From: an uncultured Granulosicoccus sp.
Lineage (GTDB): Bacteria > Pseudomonadota > Gammaproteobacteria > Granulosicoccales > Granulosicoccaceae
NCBI GenBank assembly: GCA_937991945.1
Contig: CALKLO010000061.1
Location: 1-55,004 of the forward strand
Length of the DNA: 55,004 nt
Direction of reading: 5' to 3'
The notes under the pieces are model-generated. The model was not told where the DNA came from. It worked only from the letters and a program-made list of their open reading frames with translations, and ran no database searches. A program made the position numbers and the translations under genes. The first letter of the stretch is position 1. Every line of letters begins with the position of its first letter. This document shows, piece after piece, positions 45,402-54,734 of this stretch.

Positions 45402-46418
45402 CGGATGTCCGCACTTTTGCAATCTGCCAGTACCGCTCCCGATTTGACGGGTCACAACATTGTATTGGCCCCCATGGAAGGCGTCATAGATGCGCCAATG
45501 CGCCGGCTCTTAACCGGTATTGGTGGATACACGCGTTGTGTTACTGAATTTATTAGAGTGGGCGATGTGCTGCTGCCTGAAAAAGTGTTCTTTCGATTGT
45601 GCCCAGAACTTGAAACTGGCGGACACACCGAGCACGGCATCCCCGTTTATTCGCAATTGCTAGGTAGCGAACCGGACGCATTAGCTAAAAATGCGGTGCG
45701 AGCAGCTCAGCTAGGGTCTCCGGGAATCGATCTGAATTTCGGTTGCCCCGCCAAAACTGTGAACAAGAGCATGGGCGGTTCCATATTGCTGCGCACACCC
45801 TCTGTGGTTGCCGACATTGTCCGTGCGGTCAGAGATGCCGTACCAGCAGATATACCGGTGACCGCAAAAATACGCCTAGGCTATGACAATAGTGACGCCC
45901 TAGGCGACATTGTTCAGGGGATAAGAGACGCTGGCGCTACCGAGCTTGCGATACATGCGCGGACAAAATTTGACGGCTACAAGCCTCCCGCTTGGTGGGC
46001 TAATGTGCGTCCTGTCGTGCCAAACGGCGATCTTACTACCTACATTAACGGTGAAATTTGGACGATCGAGGATAGTGTGGCTGCACGCCAGGCCAGTGGT
46101 TGCACGCATATCATGTTGGGTCGAGGGGCTTTAGCCGCACCCGATTTGGCTCTACGTATAGCGGCTGCGGCTAAAGGTGAGTCCGTCACACCTATTGCGT
46201 GGTTGGACGTGTCGCACTTGGTTGAAGCGCAGTTTTTACGCTCAGATAGCCAGAGCCCAAGACATATTGGCAATAGAACCAAGCAATGGTTGGCGTATTT
46301 AAAGCGCAGCTACACAGAGGCGCCCGAGTTATTCGGGCGTATTCGTAAAATGCATAGCGTGCAAGATATTCAGAAAGCGTTTAGCGAGCACCGGGACTGG
46401 CTGGCAACTCAGGAGTAG
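45402..46418 (+). CDS. dusC: tRNA-dihydrouridine synthase, DusC-like
   Basis: An FMN enzyme that reduces uridine to dihydrouridine in tRNA (U16 for E. coli DusC). It reads APMEGVIDAPMRRLL, then CVTEFIRVGDVLLPEKVFFRLCPEL, close to E. coli DusC rather than DusA or DusB. The catalytic Cys is in NFGCPAKTVNKSMGG, FMN-binding stretches include KIRLGYDNSD and INGEIWTIEDSVAARQASG, then HIMLGRGAL. About 338 aa from the ATG at 45402; the frame can extend to GTG 45363/ATG 45366, and no start has a good ribosome binding site. Confidence 0.9.
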   Translation, partial: RMSALLQSASTAPDLTGHNIVLAPMEGVIDAPMRRLLTGIGGYTRCVTEFIRVGDVLLPEKVFFRLCPELETGGHTEHGIPVYSQLLGSEPDALAKNAVRAAQLGSPGIDLNFGCPAKTVNKSMGGSILLRTPSVVADIVRAVRDAVPADIPVTAKIRLGYDNSDALGDIVQGIRDAGATELAIHARTKFDGYKPPAWWANVRPVVPNGDLTTYINGEIWTIEDSVAARQASGCTHIMLGRGALAAPDLALRIAAAAKGESVTPIAWLDVSHLVEAQFLRSDSQSPRHIGNRTKQWLAYLKRSYTEAPELFGRIRKMHSVQDIQKAFSEHRDWLATQE

Positions 46419-46419
46419 C

Positions 46420-47361
46420 TCAGTTTGTAGCGGCTACCAAGCATCCATCGCCTGCGTCAGGGTTAACCTTGAATGAGGGTTTATCTCGTGAGATCCCCTT
46501 AACCGTTTTTGCCATCTTGGATAACCACTGACGAGTGACGGTTCTTTGGTCCCGAGAGAATGTTCCGATCAGGGTATAGGTCGTTTCGCGCCACAAATCT
46601 CTGATGGCATGCCATTCCTCAGGATGCGCCTTTTCAAGTAGCGTCCACAATCTGGAAATGTGCTTTTGCAAAGCGGCATCGTAGGCGGGGTTTTCCTGGT
46701 TACGAGCAAGAAAGAAAAGGTAGTTGTTCCATTCTTCAGAGAGGGCGTAATACTCTTTTCGTAAGCTGACTTGTTGCGTGAGACTGTCTCGCAGAATGGC
46801 TTTTTGTGCTGTGGTGAAATCCAAACCGAGTCGCCCTGACCATTTCACCATGTTTTTCAATCTGCGCTCGACTCGCTCTTCTTTGGTTTGAGATCCGTAT
46901 TTTTCGCGATTTTTTAGCCGCTCAGCTTTGAATCGACGCTCAATAGCATCGATTTGTTTGTCGCTTAATGACTGAATCAAATCAATAGAATAATTGACGG
47001 GATGGCATTCTCGAACATTCTTTGAGAGAACTTCTAAGCTTGCAGCCCAGCTATCGACATCGGCTTTAGAGGTTGCGCCCTGTTGGCCTATAGATTGTGC
47101 GATTTCACCCAGTAAATCAGCGTATTTTGGCATCTCGTTCTGTCGATGCCAGACATGAAATGTCCCAACAGCTTGCTCAAAGGCTTGTGTTTGGGCGTCG
47201 GTAAATGTGCCCATTTTATTGAACTCATTACGCATTTGATCGTCTAGGCGGTTGTACAGGGGGCCGATAATCAGTTTGCTGTTGGTGCATCCTGCCAAAA
47301 TGGTGACCGCCATTAGCAGGGCAAGCCCTCGAAGCATCTTTTTGAACATTGTTGGACTCAT
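46420..47361 (-). CDS. DUF6279-family lipoprotein
   Basis: A lipoprotein of about 313 aa: LALLMAVTILAGCTNSK is a clear signal peptide with lipobox LAGC. The mature part is helical and rich in charged and aromatic residues (FEQAVGTFHVWHRQNEMPKY, SDKQIDAIERRFKAERLKN, EERVERRLKNMVKW), matching the DUF6279 proteins I recall. The function is unknown. The ATG at 47361 has GGTGG upstream; a further ATG at 47349 and a long N-terminal extension to 47448 are alternatives. It starts 135 bases from the divergent slyD-like gene and ends one base after the dusC stop. Confidence 0.75.
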   Translation of the reverse strand: MSPTMFKKMLRGLALLMAVTILAGCTNSKLIIGPLYNRLDDQMRNEFNKMGTFTDAQTQAFEQAVGTFHVWHRQNEMPKYADLLGEIAQSIGQQGATSKADVDSWAASLEVLSKNVRECHPVNYSIDLIQSLSDKQIDAIERRFKAERLKNREKYGSQTKEERVERRLKNMVKWSGRLGLDFTTAQKAILRDSLTQQVSLRKEYYALSEEWNNYLFFLARNQENPAYDAALQKHISRLWTLLEKAHPEEWHAIRDLWRETTYTLIGTFSRDQRTVTRQWLSKMAKTVKGISRDKPSFKVNPDAGDGCLVAATN

Positions 47362-47496
47362 CAGACCACCGCGACTTGTACGCAAACGTGTTGATAAGGG
47401 TTGCAGGCCTTGGCTTGCCGCCCACGATGGGTTTTCAATAGGTATCATGGGACGCTCTTACCACGCATAAACATTACTGGATCAGGAGTTTTTACC

Positions 47497-48033
47497 ATGT
47501 CAGATTCCTCCGTGACTGATAGTACGCAGTCCCCGGCTGGAGACAGCGCAGCAGGTCCCGGTAAAGTGGTGGCCTTCCATTATGATTTGTACGATTCATC
47601 TGCAAAAAAGGTCGAGTCCTCGAAAGAGGGTGATCCGGTGCTGTGCCTGCATGGCGAAAGGGGCGTGCTCATAGCGTTGCAAGACGCCTTTGTTGGGAAA
47701 ATGCCTGGTGACGATTTTTCCATCACCATACCTCATGAAAAAGCCTACGGTCGTCACTATCCGGATAGGGTTCAGCGGTTGTCGCGTAAGAAGATAGACG
47801 GTGGAAAGCAACAGATGTTCCGTCCGGGTCAAATTATTACGATTCAAGCCGAGCATGGCCCCAGTCCAGCGACCGTCGTCAAGGTCGGAAAATTTAACCT
47901 TGATCTGGATATTAACCACCCGCTGGCAGGTGTTGATCTGACCTTCGACGTGCAAATTGTTTCCGTTAGAGAGGCCTCTGCAGAGGAAATCGCACATGGG
48001 CACGCCCATGGTTTAGGTGGGCATCAACACTAA
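47497..48033 (+). CDS. SlyD-like FKBP peptidyl-prolyl isomerase
   Basis: A cytoplasmic prolyl isomerase and metal-binding chaperone of 178 aa. The FKBP core reads VVAFHYDLYDSSAKKVESS, CLHGERGVLIALQDAFVGK and DFSITIPHEKAYGRHYPDRV. The insert-in-flap domain follows. The C-terminus is His-rich (HGHAHGLGGHQH), a shortened version of the nickel-binding tail of SlyD. A strong AGGAG lies ten bases before the ATG at 47497; the frame's earlier codons from 47401 are not coding. An acidic/Ser-rich N-terminal leader of about 20 residues precedes the FKBP fold. Confidence 0.9.
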   Translation: MSDSSVTDSTQSPAGDSAAGPGKVVAFHYDLYDSSAKKVESSKEGDPVLCLHGERGVLIALQDAFVGKMPGDDFSITIPHEKAYGRHYPDRVQRLSRKKIDGGKQQMFRPGQIITIQAEHGPSPATVVKVGKFNLDLDINHPLAGVDLTFDVQIVSVREASAEEIAHGHAHGLGGHQH

Positions 48034-48074
48034 CTAAATATCGCCATAGGGACATGGCACAAGGAGAACTCAGC

Positions 48075-49619
48075 ATGAAGGCATTATTCAAATTACCGGC
48101 TGCAGGTTTAGGCTTGGTCTCGGCATTACTTCTCAGTGCCTGTGTGCAAAACCCTGTCACAGGAAAGAAAGACTTCCTATTAGTGTCCGAAGATTGGGAA
48201 CTTCAGATTGGCGCGCAGCAATATTTGCCGCTTAGACAATCTCAAGGCGGCGACTACGTGGTTGATCCAGGTGTTGAAGCCTACGTGCGAAGTGTCGGGC
48301 AGCGTCTTGCAGCCAAGAGTGATCGCATGCTTCCCTACGAATTCAATGTCATTAATGATTCAACACCGAATGCTTGGGCTCTCCCCGGTGGCAAAATTAG
48401 TATCAACCGCGGGCTATTAGTGCAACTCAAAAGTGAGGCAGAGTTAGCTGCTGTCTTGGGACACGAAATTGTTCACTCGGCTGCCAAGCACGGTGCGAAA
48501 GGACAGACACGTGGCATAGGGCTGCAGCTAGGAGTACTGACAGCATCGGTTGTTGGCGCCCGTGAAGGCTACGGACAACAAGCGCAATTACTCTCCAGTG
48601 TGGGTGCGCAAATCATTAATAGCCAATACGGCCAAGGTGCTGAGCTGGAAGCCGATCAATACGGTATGACCTACATGGCCCGAGCAGGCTTTGATCCGCA
48701 AGGTGCTGTTGGTTTGCAACGCACATTTGTTGAACTGTCAAAAGGCCAGAGCTCAGACACGTTGAGCCGTTTATTTGCAAGTCATCCCCCTTCCGAACGG
48801 CGAGTTTCTGAGAATATAAAGACGGCACAGTCCTTAGCGCCTGGTGGCACGGTAGGTGAACAAAGCTACAAGAAGGCTATGGCGCGTCTATACAAATCAC
48901 AAAAAGCGTATGAGGCTTATGACAAGGCTCAGGTCGCGTTTCAAAACAAAAATGTATCGCAAGCATCTGCGTTGTTAAACACAGCGATTAAGCTTGAACC
49001 AGCAGAAGCACATTTCCATTCACTGCAAGGCGATATCGCGCTATCTCAAAATAAATTGACGTCTGCAAAACGTAACTTTGACAAAGCCATAAAGCTTAAT
49101 CAGCAGTTTTATTATTACTACCTGCAACGTGGAAAAATCAACGAGCAGCAAAACAATGCGAAAGCTGCACAGGCAGACTACGCCACTAGTCTTAAGTTGT
49201 TGCCAACGACAGCAGCACAACTCGGACTGGGGCAATTTGCTGAACGCCAAGGCAATTTACAGGTAGCAAAAAGATACTACGCTATGGCGGCTCAAGCATC
49301 AGGAAAAGAAGCGGCCTCCGCTAAAGCCGCATTATTACGATTAGAACCCGCTAAAACGGCTGACTCGCGATTGCTGGTGCGCCAAGGGTTAAATCGTAAT
49401 GGCAACTTTGTTATCGAATTGATTAATCAAACGTCTCGCTCAGTCTCCAACGTGCAACTGGGTTTGCAAATGAGCCCTGGTGCTCCACAGCGTGTCCAGA
49501 CATTACGTAACACCATTGGTGCAGGGCAGCGCTATGTGTTTGATACCGGGCAAAAGATGAACCGCAGTAGTGCTGATCAAATTAGAGTCGTTATTTTGAA
49601 AGCCGAAGTTGCTGGTTAA
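48075..49619 (+). CDS. M48 zinc metalloprotease with TPR repeats, lipoprotein (BepA/YfgC-like)
   Basis: A 514-aa protease linked in E. coli to outer-membrane protein (LptD) quality control. The signal peptide has lipobox LSAC (Cys23), so this protein is lipidated. The zinc motif HEIVH is at 130-134; the distal Glu lies in GAELEADQYGM (about 194). From about 280 on there are TPR-like repeats (AYDKAQVAFQNKNVSQASAL, HSLQGDIALSQNKLTSAKRN, YYLQRGKINEQQNNAKAAQ). AAGGAG ends seven to eight bases before the ATG at 48075. It is followed six bases later by the hydrolase gene, forming an operon with it. Confidence 0.9.
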   Translation: MKALFKLPAAGLGLVSALLLSACVQNPVTGKKDFLLVSEDWELQIGAQQYLPLRQSQGGDYVVDPGVEAYVRSVGQRLAAKSDRMLPYEFNVINDSTPNAWALPGGKISINRGLLVQLKSEAELAAVLGHEIVHSAAKHGAKGQTRGIGLQLGVLTASVVGAREGYGQQAQLLSSVGAQIINSQYGQGAELEADQYGMTYMARAGFDPQGAVGLQRTFVELSKGQSSDTLSRLFASHPPSERRVSENIKTAQSLAPGGTVGEQSYKKAMARLYKSQKAYEAYDKAQVAFQNKNVSQASALLNTAIKLEPAEAHFHSLQGDIALSQNKLTSAKRNFDKAIKLNQQFYYYYLQRGKINEQQNNAKAAQADYATSLKLLPTTAAQLGLGQFAERQGNLQVAKRYYAMAAQASGKEAASAKAALLRLEPAKTADSRLLVRQGLNRNGNFVIELINQTSRSVSNVQLGLQMSPGAPQRVQTLRNTIGAGQRYVFDTGQKMNRSSADQIRVVILKAEVAG

Positions 49620-49625
49620 AACACT

Positions 49626-51095
49626 ATGGGCGTTCGTTTAACGCTAGCGTTTGCTGCTATTTCTTTATCGTTTTCACAGCAAGCGTTAGCTCAAAGTAAT
49701 CCGAGTCTGTCGAGTATTTTTCAAAGCTCGTTAGCGTGCGCTTTAGTAGAGCCACTTTTAGCAGACGGCGATGTGGCGCAGCTGTATGTCTCAGATGCTG
49801 GAGCATGCACGAGTGTTGATCCTGACAGCTCTGCTGAGGCAACTTACTTCACCGATGCAAATTGTTCAACGCCGATCAATTTTTCTCCTACTTCGCTATT
49901 CAGTCACTGCCAGGTACTTCTAGATGCGTCGCAACTGGGTGAGGGACAGGGGTTGGTCGAAAACTCGTGGACGCTATCGCCGGGCACGCGCATAGATCTG
50001 GGTGCGCGCTCGCTAGACAATGTGGCACAACCGTATTTGCAACGAAGCATTTACCGCACCGTGAATACAACGGCTGGTACGTGTAATCTTGAAATGCGTG
50101 TGTATTCTCCAAAGCCTGGCTCTTCGGGTAACGGGTCTTTACTGGCACTACACGGTGGTAGTTGGAGTGCACGTGGGTTTGGTTTTTTTGGTCTTGAACT
50201 GAGCATCCCTCATTTCACCGAGCAAGGCTTTGTGGTTTATGCACCTTTCTATCGCCTACTAGGTGACAGTGAAGGCAGCGCTGCTTGTAACAATGCGTCT
50301 ATTGTTGATATTACTGATGACGCTAGCGCTGCATTAGAGTGGGTTCGTAACAATGCGCAAACCTATGGCAGCACAACAAAACCTGTTGTGTTCGGTCAAT
50401 CTGCGGGGGCGCATTTGGCTGTCTCATTAGCTGTTAATTACCCTGAGGATGTAGCCGCGGGTATTTTGTTTTATCCCCCAACTGACTTTACTGATTTTGC
50501 TCTGAGAGTTCGAAACGGAAACTACACTAATTCGCAGGGGCTAAATATTTTAGACAAGGTCATTGGTGTCAGTGCTGAAGCTGCTGATCTCAACGCGACG
50601 CCCGTTCCTGAAAATAGTTTTCCCATACGTATTGTCGAGGGTGGACTGGATATACCGCCACTAATGATGGTGCATGGTCTGCAAGATGATCTAGTGGAAG
50701 CCCGTCAATCGATACGATTGTGCGATGCCCTAGCGGGTCGAGAGTTAATGGATGTGAATACAGAGGTTCAACCGCTAACTCAGCTACGCGAAGTTGTGAG
50801 TTGCGGTTCTGATTCAACGCTTCAGTTAATTCAAGAAGGGCAGCATGCACTGGATGTGTGTGTGGCTGATACGCTTATACCCACCGACCTATGTCCATCG
50901 GGCAGTGCGGCATCGCGCATTGAAGTGTCCGATGCCATTGGTGACGCATTGGTTTTTGCGAACACTGCCATTCGAGAAGAGCTGCCCGTCACTCGTACAC
51001 AAAGTGGAGGAGGGGCGAGCTCGTTGTGGTTTATTCTTATATTTTCGGTGTTTGTGCGGGTATGCCGTTGGTCAGTGTATCGTCCTGCTACCTAG
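49626..51095 (+). CDS. Secreted alpha/beta-hydrolase with C-terminal GlyGly-CTERM-like tail
   Basis: A 489-aa exported esterase-like enzyme. The signal peptide ends QALAQS. A Cys-rich N-terminal domain (CALVEPLLADGD, CTSVDPDSS, CSTPINF) precedes the alpha/beta-hydrolase domain: HGGSW oxyanion motif, GQSAGAHL nucleophile elbow, MVHGLQDD acid and EGQHALD base. The last 30 residues are SGGGASS, a hydrophobic helix (LWFILIFSVFVRV) and Arg-containing end, like a GlyGly-CTERM rhombosortase tail. No rhombosortase gene is in the window. It may therefore be a surface or released hydrolase; the substrate is unknown. Confidence 0.85.
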   Translation: MGVRLTLAFAAISLSFSQQALAQSNPSLSSIFQSSLACALVEPLLADGDVAQLYVSDAGACTSVDPDSSAEATYFTDANCSTPINFSPTSLFSHCQVLLDASQLGEGQGLVENSWTLSPGTRIDLGARSLDNVAQPYLQRSIYRTVNTTAGTCNLEMRVYSPKPGSSGNGSLLALHGGSWSARGFGFFGLELSIPHFTEQGFVVYAPFYRLLGDSEGSAACNNASIVDITDDASAALEWVRNNAQTYGSTTKPVVFGQSAGAHLAVSLAVNYPEDVAAGILFYPPTDFTDFALRVRNGNYTNSQGLNILDKVIGVSAEAADLNATPVPENSFPIRIVEGGLDIPPLMMVHGLQDDLVEARQSIRLCDALAGRELMDVNTEVQPLTQLREVVSCGSDSTLQLIQEGQHALDVCVADTLIPTDLCPSGSAASRIEVSDAIGDALVFANTAIREELPVTRTQSGGGASSLWFILIFSVFVRVCRWSVYRPAT

Positions 51096-51697
51096 CTTAT
51101 TTGTTGCTGCAGGGCTGCAAGAGAGTTAACTCCGACATCCGTTAGCTCGGGCCATGCATACTGCCCCGTTACATCCATATGAACACTGGCAACACCTGCC
51201 GCACGACCCGCCTCAATATCAAACAAGTAGTCTCCTACCATGACAGTCTCATTGATAGGCGCGTCCCACAGGGCTAACAGCTGGTGTATGCCTGCAGGAT
51301 CAGGCTTCGGTGTGCAGCAATCTCGACTTACAATCGTCTCGGTAGTGAAGTAATGATCTAAACCGCAGGCGGCAAGCGTCGCTTCTGCTATTTGTTTTCC
51401 GTTGCGCGTTAGTATGCCAAGCTTTGCACCTCGTGCAAGTAGGCAGTCGAGTAATTCGATGCAACCCGGTTGCGTTGTCGCATCGGCCGCCATACGCAGT
51501 TCCATCGCATCTAGCTCTTGATGTTTTTGCTGGGCCACTTTTGGCTCCATCGCATCCAATGCTTCCAGAATGGGTACACCCATAGGTAGCGATAATGCTG
51601 CACGCATAGCGTCAAAATCATGCATGGCTTCGGTTAAGGTACCGTCCATGTCGAATATCCAGTAGTTTTTTTGCTTTAAATCCATGGCTACGGTCAT
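51092..51697 (-). CDS. HAD-family phosphatase (Gph-like)
   Basis: A 201-aa haloacid dehalogenase-like hydrolase. Motif I is FDMDGTLTE, motif II ILTRNG, motif III K in CCTPKPDPAG, and motif IV GDYLFDIEAGRAAG. The cap domain lies between motifs I and II, type C1. Substrate unknown; phosphoglycolate-like sugars are common in the branch. It overlaps the upstream anti-sigma gene by four bases (ATGA), so it is the last gene of the vWA-sigma-anti-sigma transcript. Its stop overlaps the convergent hydrolase gene's stop by four bases. Confidence 0.9.
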   Translation of the reverse strand: MTVAMDLKQKNYWIFDMDGTLTEAMHDFDAMRAALSLPMGVPILEALDAMEPKVAQQKHQELDAMELRMAADATTQPGCIELLDCLLARGAKLGILTRNGKQIAEATLAACGLDHYFTTETIVSRDCCTPKPDPAGIHQLLALWDAPINETVMVGDYLFDIEAGRAAGVASVHMDVTGQYAWPELTDVGVNSLAALQQQIS

Positions 51698-52383
51698 TGT
51701 TCTGGAATTTTAATGTCTGTTAAGTGGTCAGGGTATTGTTCTACAAACAGATCATACTCTTCTTGTGCCTCGGTTAATTGTTCGAGCATGATCAACCGCT
51801 CTATCTGATTTAACCAACTCTTTGGAGTGCTTCTATATCGAGGTGAGTCGCTGCTAAGTGATGACGTCGTGGAATTCGTGTTGACCGGAGCACCTGTGGA
51901 TGCAGAACTCGTCATGGGACGTTTCATTGCGCTGTCTGATTGTCTCTTCGCGCTATCACTTGCGGTGGAAGCGTTTTCATTGGGGGCGAGCATAGGCGCA
52001 AGCTTCAAGGTAAGTTCAGGTGCGGGGGGCGTTGCGTTCGCAGGCTCATCTGTCGGTGTAGGCGTAAGCGTGGGTCGCTCGAGTGCTGACGGCGTCTGAG
52101 CTTCAGATTGGATCTCCATGACATCGACTTCCAATTGCGTGTCGGGTGATGTCAGCATTAAGGGGGCAACCAATACGGCAAGAACAACAGTGGCTGCAAC
52201 CGCCATCCACGGTGCCTGTGGTATTAAACGTTGTTGAGAAGCGTCATTGTCTTTCAACGCTTCTCTAGATGCTTTTAGAATGGTGTCGTCTAAGCCTTCC
52301 GGTATACGAACTTGCTGTTGTTTGAACAGCTCAGCGATATCTTTATCGTTTGGTGTGGCATTTGAATCGGGTGCGTGATTCAT
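51694..52383 (-). CDS. Putative membrane-anchored anti-sigma factor
   Basis: A 229-aa protein with a cytoplasmic N-terminus of about 55 residues (DKDIAELFKQQQVRIPEGLDD), one helix (WMAVAATVVLAVLVAPLML) and a periplasmic part. The latter is Pro/Thr/Ser-rich, then has a short helical tail (LNQIERLIMLEQLTEAQEEY). There is no zinc-binding HxxxCxxC anti-sigma motif, so the name rests on its place just behind the ECF sigma gene, overlapping it by four bases (ATGA), and on its topology. This makes the assignment inference, not homology. Confidence 0.6.
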   Translation of the reverse strand: MNHAPDSNATPNDKDIAELFKQQQVRIPEGLDDTILKASREALKDNDASQQRLIPQAPWMAVAATVVLAVLVAPLMLTSPDTQLEVDVMEIQSEAQTPSALERPTLTPTPTDEPANATPPAPELTLKLAPMLAPNENASTASDSAKRQSDSAMKRPMTSSASTGAPVNTNSTTSSLSSDSPRYRSTPKSWLNQIERLIMLEQLTEAQEEYDLFVEQYPDHLTDIKIPEQ

Positions 52384-52940
52384 AACGTGTTCTCCAACAA
52401 AGAACGCAATCGTACAATTGCATAACGTAGGCGACTTTTAACGGTTTCTGTACCGGTTTCGACAATGATGGCGATTTCCGCGATGCTCATACCTGCTATG
52501 TGCCGAAGCAGTACAGCTTCTCTTTGTACGTCGGGCAATGTGTATAGAGCACTGTTCAACGTGCCGTGACGTTGAGTTAATGTTGCTATCTGTTCTGGAC
52601 TCAGCATAGGCGAGGTTAGCTGCACAACGTTACTCTTAGAATCGTCGTCAATACTGTCCATTCTCGGTATGCGTCCTTGCTGACGATAGTGATCTATGAG
52701 GCAATTGCGTGCTATGCGAAAAAGCCAAGCATTGAAAGGGGATTGAGCCTGATACGTTGCGCGAGACTTAACCACCTTCAACCAGACATCTTGAAATAGT
52801 TCGCTAGCTCGCGCCTCCTCATTACAGCTGTTCAAAACAAACTGGTATAAGGCTACTTTGTGTCGTGCATACAGCTGCTCGAAAGCAGCTGCATCACCTT
52901 TGACATAAGCGAGCATCAATTGCGCATCATCACTGATCAT
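52380..52940 (-). CDS. ECF-type RNA polymerase sigma factor
   Basis: A sigma-70 family, extracytoplasmic-function type, about 186 aa. Region 2 reads AAFEQLYARHKVALYQFVLN and ARASELFQDVWLKVVKSRATY, with LFRIARNCLIDHYRQQGR. Region 4 is YTLPDVQREAVLLRHIAGMSIAEIA and KSRLRYAIVRLRSLL. There is no region 3 and no region 1.1, as expected. The ATG at 52940 follows GAG by five to eight bases; a TTG at 52961 would extend it by seven residues. It sits between a vWA gene upstream and the putative anti-sigma gene. Confidence 0.92.
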   Translation of the reverse strand: MISDDAQLMLAYVKGDAAAFEQLYARHKVALYQFVLNSCNEEARASELFQDVWLKVVKSRATYQAQSPFNAWLFRIARNCLIDHYRQQGRIPRMDSIDDDSKSNVVQLTSPMLSPEQIATLTQRHGTLNSALYTLPDVQREAVLLRHIAGMSIAEIAIIVETGTETVKSRLRYAIVRLRSLLENTL

Positions 52941-52970
52941 AGTGCGCTCGATCAAATCCAATGTTAGACA

Positions 52971-54734
52971 TCAGCCGCGCTCTTGAGACGCTGATTGCGG
53001 CGTCAAGGCTGCACGATTAATAGTGTCCAAACTCTTCGCTATATCGATAAGGCGTAAAAACTCTGCTCGGTATCCAAACGAATCAGCACCCGTCGCACGA
53101 CGGGCTAGTCTGCGTATGGCTTTGTAGTCGAACGATTCAATAGCTGAGCTATCCTGTAGACGTTGACCAAATGCAGCAACGCTTGCTGCGAATTGAAAGT
53201 CTGTAGATGTATTAGCGAATTTTGATTCAATTTTATCGGCTAAGATAATCTCACTCATGAGACGGCTGGTTTCTTGATTGGGTAGCTTATAGCGTAGTCT
53301 AACTTCTGCAAGCTCTCCCGCATTGTGTGTGGCAACAGTTGTCATCGGTGTCTGATAACGAGTGGCTGTGTGTTTTTCGCCGCCTTGTCCCACTAACGCT
53401 ATTTCGTAAAATGCGGTAACGGTATGACCTGAGCCTATCTCACCGGCATCGACTTGATCATTGTCGAAATCTTCGTCAGCTAATAGTCTGTTGGTATACC
53501 CAATAAGTCGGTACTCGCTGACAGTGGCCGGATTGAATTCCACCTGAATTTTCACATCCTTTGCTATGTTTATAAGACTGGCATCCAGTTCGTCGACCAA
53601 TACTTTTCGTGCTTCGCTTAAGGTGTCAATGTAGGCATAATTGCCATTACCTTCTTGGGCCAGTTGCTCCATCAGGTGATCATTGTAATTTCCAGAGCCA
53701 AATCCTAAGGTCGTCAGGGCGATTCCGGAGTCTCGTTTATCGGCAATAAGTTTTTTTAGTGCATTGATGTTTGTCGTGCCGACATTGAAATCTCCGTCGG
53801 TTGCAAGAATAACCCGATTAATTCCATCTTCGATGTAGTTCTCTAGCGCAAGTTGGTATGCCAATTCGATGCCTTGCTGACCGTTTGTAGAGCCACCCGC
53901 CGACAAACGCCCTAACGCTCGGTGAATTGACGCTTGCTGATTTGCAGGCGTGGGTTCTAGGACAGTGCCACTAGAACCGGCATAAACCACAATGCTGATC
54001 GTATCGTTGGCGTCCATTTCCTCAGTCATCATACTGATTGAAGATTTTACTAAACCCAATTTATTTGCGCTGTTCATAGAGCCTGATACATCGAGTAGGA
54101 ACACCAAATTAGCCGGCATATTCCGCCCCTTGTTAGGTGCATCGCCTGCAAGAGCAATACGCATAAGGTGGGTGTTTTTATTCCACGGTGTTCGCGCTAT
54201 CTCGGTATGAACAGAGAATGGTTTCTCTGCTGTGACATCTCGGCTGTAGTTATAGTCAAAATAGTTAATGAGTTCTTCTATACGAATGGCATCTGCGGGT
54301 GGCAGCGTCCCATGTTGAAGCATTCGGCGCATATTGGAATAGGCACCGGTGTCAACATCGATACTAAACGTTGAGACTCGCTGGGCAGCGCTTTGGAAAG
54401 TTTGATTAGCGTCGTAGTGAGCGTATTTTTCACTATTGGGTTTAGGTGCCATACGAGAGTCGGTGCGTAGGGTGAGCTGAGGACTGATAGTGCCCCTGGA
54501 CATTGTGTACGGCGTATTGATCGAACTCGCACTAAATGCGGGAGATTCATGTAGTCGTTGCACAGAGGCATGACCAACCTGGCTCTCAAGCTTGATACTC
54601 GATGTGCTGGGTTTGAAGGCTTGTTTTGTCGATGTGTTGGGATAGGAGGCTTGTTCTGTCGGTGTGCAGGCTGCAAGTGTTAGCAGGCCACTGGCCAGAG
54701 CGATTAAAACGGAATTTTTTGTTAAATAGCGCAT
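52971..54734 (-). CDS. von Willebrand factor A-domain lipoprotein (YfbK type)
   Basis: A 587-aa lipoprotein: signal peptide with lipobox LAAC (about Cys23). The YfbK-type N-terminal region follows (VSTFSIDVDTGAYSNMRRML, RIEELINYFDYNY). The vWA domain at about 195-375 has a complete MIDAS: DVSGSM, the Thr in the STNGQQGIEL loop and ILATDGDFN. The C-terminal about 200 residues match the YfbK DUF3520-like end (FAASVAAFGQRLQDS, RATGADSFGYRAEFLRL). The vWA fold binds a partner protein through a divalent metal. It is the first gene of the vWA-sigma-anti-sigma-HAD transcript. Confidence 0.88.
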   Translation of the reverse strand: MRYLTKNSVLIALASGLLTLAACTPTEQASYPNTSTKQAFKPSTSSIKLESQVGHASVQRLHESPAFSASSINTPYTMSRGTISPQLTLRTDSRMAPKPNSEKYAHYDANQTFQSAAQRVSTFSIDVDTGAYSNMRRMLQHGTLPPADAIRIEELINYFDYNYSRDVTAEKPFSVHTEIARTPWNKNTHLMRIALAGDAPNKGRNMPANLVFLLDVSGSMNSANKLGLVKSSISMMTEEMDANDTISIVVYAGSSGTVLEPTPANQQASIHRALGRLSAGGSTNGQQGIELAYQLALENYIEDGINRVILATDGDFNVGTTNINALKKLIADKRDSGIALTTLGFGSGNYNDHLMEQLAQEGNGNYAYIDTLSEARKVLVDELDASLINIAKDVKIQVEFNPATVSEYRLIGYTNRLLADEDFDNDQVDAGEIGSGHTVTAFYEIALVGQGGEKHTATRYQTPMTTVATHNAGELAEVRLRYKLPNQETSRLMSEIILADKIESKFANTSTDFQFAASVAAFGQRLQDSSAIESFDYKAIRRLARRATGADSFGYRAEFLRLIDIAKSLDTINRAALTPQSASQERG

